64,000 nucleotides of DNA, taken from Roseateles sp. DAIF2 (GTDB taxonomy: Bacteria > Pseudomonadota > Gammaproteobacteria > Burkholderiales > Burkholderiaceae_C). Each line of letters starts with the position of its first letter. The first letter of the stretch is position 1. A program made the translations under genes and the position numbers. The stretch spans positions 2,480,001 through 2,544,000 of the forward strand of contig NZ_CP049919.1 in assembly GCF_015624425.1 (NCBI RefSeq), given 5' to 3'. The notes under the pieces are model-generated. The model saw nothing but the letters and a program-made list of their open reading frames with translations, searched no databases and was not told the origin of the DNA. Below, piece by piece: positions 61,314-64,000 of this stretch.

Positions 61314-62285
61314 ATGAGTCGTGGCGAAAAAGCCGTCCAGATCGAGGCCCCGGGCGGGCCTGAGGTGCTGCACTGGGTCGATGTCGAGGTCGGCGCGCCC
61401 GGTCCCGGCGAGGTCCGCATCCGCCATCAGGCCCTGGGCCTGAACTACATCGACGTCTACCACCGCAGCGGCGCCTACCCGCTGCCGCTGCCGGCACGCC
61501 TGGGCATGGAGGCCGCGGGCATCATCGAGGCGGTGGGCGAGGGTGTCACGCATCTGGAGGTCGGCGACCGCGCCGCCTATGCCAGCCAGCCGCCCGGCGC
61601 CTATGCGACGGCGCGCGTGATGCCGGCGCGTTGCGTTGTGCGATTGCCGGAGGCCATCGACTTCGAGACCGGCGCTGCGATGATGCTGAAGGGCCTGACC
61701 GCGCAATACCTCTTGCGCCGCACGCTGCCGCAGGGCGGGCTGGCGGCGGGGGACTTCGTGCTGTTCCATGCCGCGGCCGGCGGGGTCGGCCTGATCGCCT
61801 GCCAATGGGCGAAGGCGCTGGGCCTGAACCTGATCGCCACTGCCGGCTCGGACGAGAAATGCGCGCTGGCGCTGCGCTCCGGCGCGGCCCATGCGATCAA
61901 CTACCGGCGCGAGGACTTCGCCGCGCGGGTCAAGGACATCACCGACGGCCGCGGCGTCAAGGTGGTGTACGACTCGGTGGGCCTGGACACCTTCGAGGGT
62001 TCGCTGAACAGCCTGGCGCCCTTTGGCCTCCTGGTCAGCTTCGGCAATGCCTCGGGCTTCGCGCCGCCGCTGCAGCTGGGCCAGCTGGCGGCCAAGGGCT
62101 CGCTCTATGTGACGCGGCCGACCCTGTTCACCCATCTGAGCTCGCGCGAGATCACGCAGGAGATGGCCGACGACCTGTTTGCGGTGGTGGGCAGCGGCGC
62201 GGTGAAGATCCATGTCGAGCAGCGCTATCCGCTCGAGCAGATCGTCCAGGCGCATCGGGACCTGGAGGCCCGCAAGACCATCGGT

Positions 62286-62306
<21 letters not shown>
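61314..62306 (+). CDS. NADPH:quinone reductase-like zinc-independent MDR (QorA-like)
   Basis: The 330-residue protein has the MDR layout. The N-terminal catalytic domain carries [23 protein letters not shown] and [16 protein letters not shown]. The Rossmann domain carries [22 protein letters not shown], with the AAGGVG loop. Zinc-binding Cys residues are absent, as in QorA. It reduces quinones or enones with NADPH. A ribosome site AGGAGC is close to the ATG. Its last 21 bases overlap the convergent histidine kinase gene. Confidence 0.93.
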
Positions 62307-63821
<1,515 letters not shown>

Positions 63822-63897
63822 GGGCGGCGTGGTTTGCAAGCGCCGCATTGTCGCCGCTGGCGCGTGACAGGCCCTCGGGATTTTCGCGCTGTCGTGT

Positions 63898-64000
63898 TCA
63901 GTCCATCACGGCGGCGCGGTATGCATGCCAGCTCGCATGGCCCAGCAGCGGGCCGACCAGCAGCAGGCCGGCGAAGCCCGGCAGCAGGGCCAGCAGCACC
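63898..64000 (-). CDS. DUF2189-like membrane protein, C-terminal end only (partial)
   Basis: The last 33 codons of a leftward gene are present at the window edge. The end reads LLALLPGFAGLLLVGPLLGHASWHAYRAAVMD. The GPLLGHASWHAYR ending is typical of DUF2189 integral membrane proteins of Proteobacteria. It is too short for the usual gene-length cutoff but is in a good reading frame with a TGA at 63898. It is separated from the kinase gene by 76 bases. Confidence 0.7.
   Translation of the reverse strand, partial: VLLALLPGFAGLLLVGPLLGHASWHAYRAAVMD

Overview
The window is high-GC, densely packed chromosome from a betaproteobacterium. Gene content points to Burkholderiales, most likely the Roseateles/Mitsuaria/Rubrivivax-like group: a qseBC-type two-component pair, a second infA with an RRM protein and a second RpoD-type sigma factor, a DUF3649/PepSY/DUF3325 iron module, a pilE-fimT-pilV-pilW-pilX minor pilin operon and a DUF2189 gene. 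This placement is inferred from gene families and base composition only. No rRNA, tRNA or CRISPR array was seen.

Layout. (1) 1-8.2 kb is an accessory contact-dependent inhibition (CDI) region. It holds the 3' part of a cdiA-type haemagglutinin gene ending in an AT-richer toxin tip, a 4-nt-overlapping small immunity candidate, a decayed duplicate of the cdiA repeat region, a 1.24 kb IS3-family element, an orphan toxin tip, and two more immunity candidates. (2) 8.7-14.4 kb holds a TetR gene and a divergent DUF1348 gene sharing a pair of operators, then phosphofructokinase, GST, an APH-like kinase and a Crp/Fnr regulator. (3) 14.5-25.1 kb is core genome: FimV-like protein; the tight operon lptF-lptG-cbiX-cysB-aminotransferase, read leftward; the divergent pepA-holC operon; and a LivK-type binding protein. 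(4) 25.1-29.3 kb has an inverted-repeat-rich gap, a histidine kinase, an Lrp/RhtB pair and tam. (5) 29.3-34.7 kb is a stress island: two universal stress proteins, Hsp20, a small ORF, IF-1, an RRM protein and a second RpoD-like sigma factor. FNR/ANR-like boxes lie upstream of several of these genes.

(6) 34.8-39.0 kb is a compact five-gene cluster: a T_hemolysin/GNAT-like protein, an ANL adenylating enzyme with a variant C-terminal motif, a haem-oxygenase-like di-iron oxidase candidate, an SDR and an exported TPR protein. It looks like a small fatty-acyl-derived metabolite pathway and is the best candidate for an undescribed system here. (7) 39.0-43.6 kb has a QseBC-like pair, a GGEEF cyclase and a nitronate monooxygenase. 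(8) 43.6-53.1 kb is an iron-uptake locus behind a Fur-box-like site, with two TonB-dependent siderophore receptors, DUF4198, DUF3649, PepSY and DUF3325 proteins, then a GST and a second LivK-type protein. (9) 53.2-57.2 kb is a minor-pilin operon whose PilX-like member carries a large bactofilin-like repeat passenger. (10) 57.2-64 kb has two EamA transporters, an SDR lacking the catalytic Tyr/Lys, a CsgG-like protein with an SH3-like tail, a quinone reductase, a PAS histidine kinase and the start of a DUF2189 gene.
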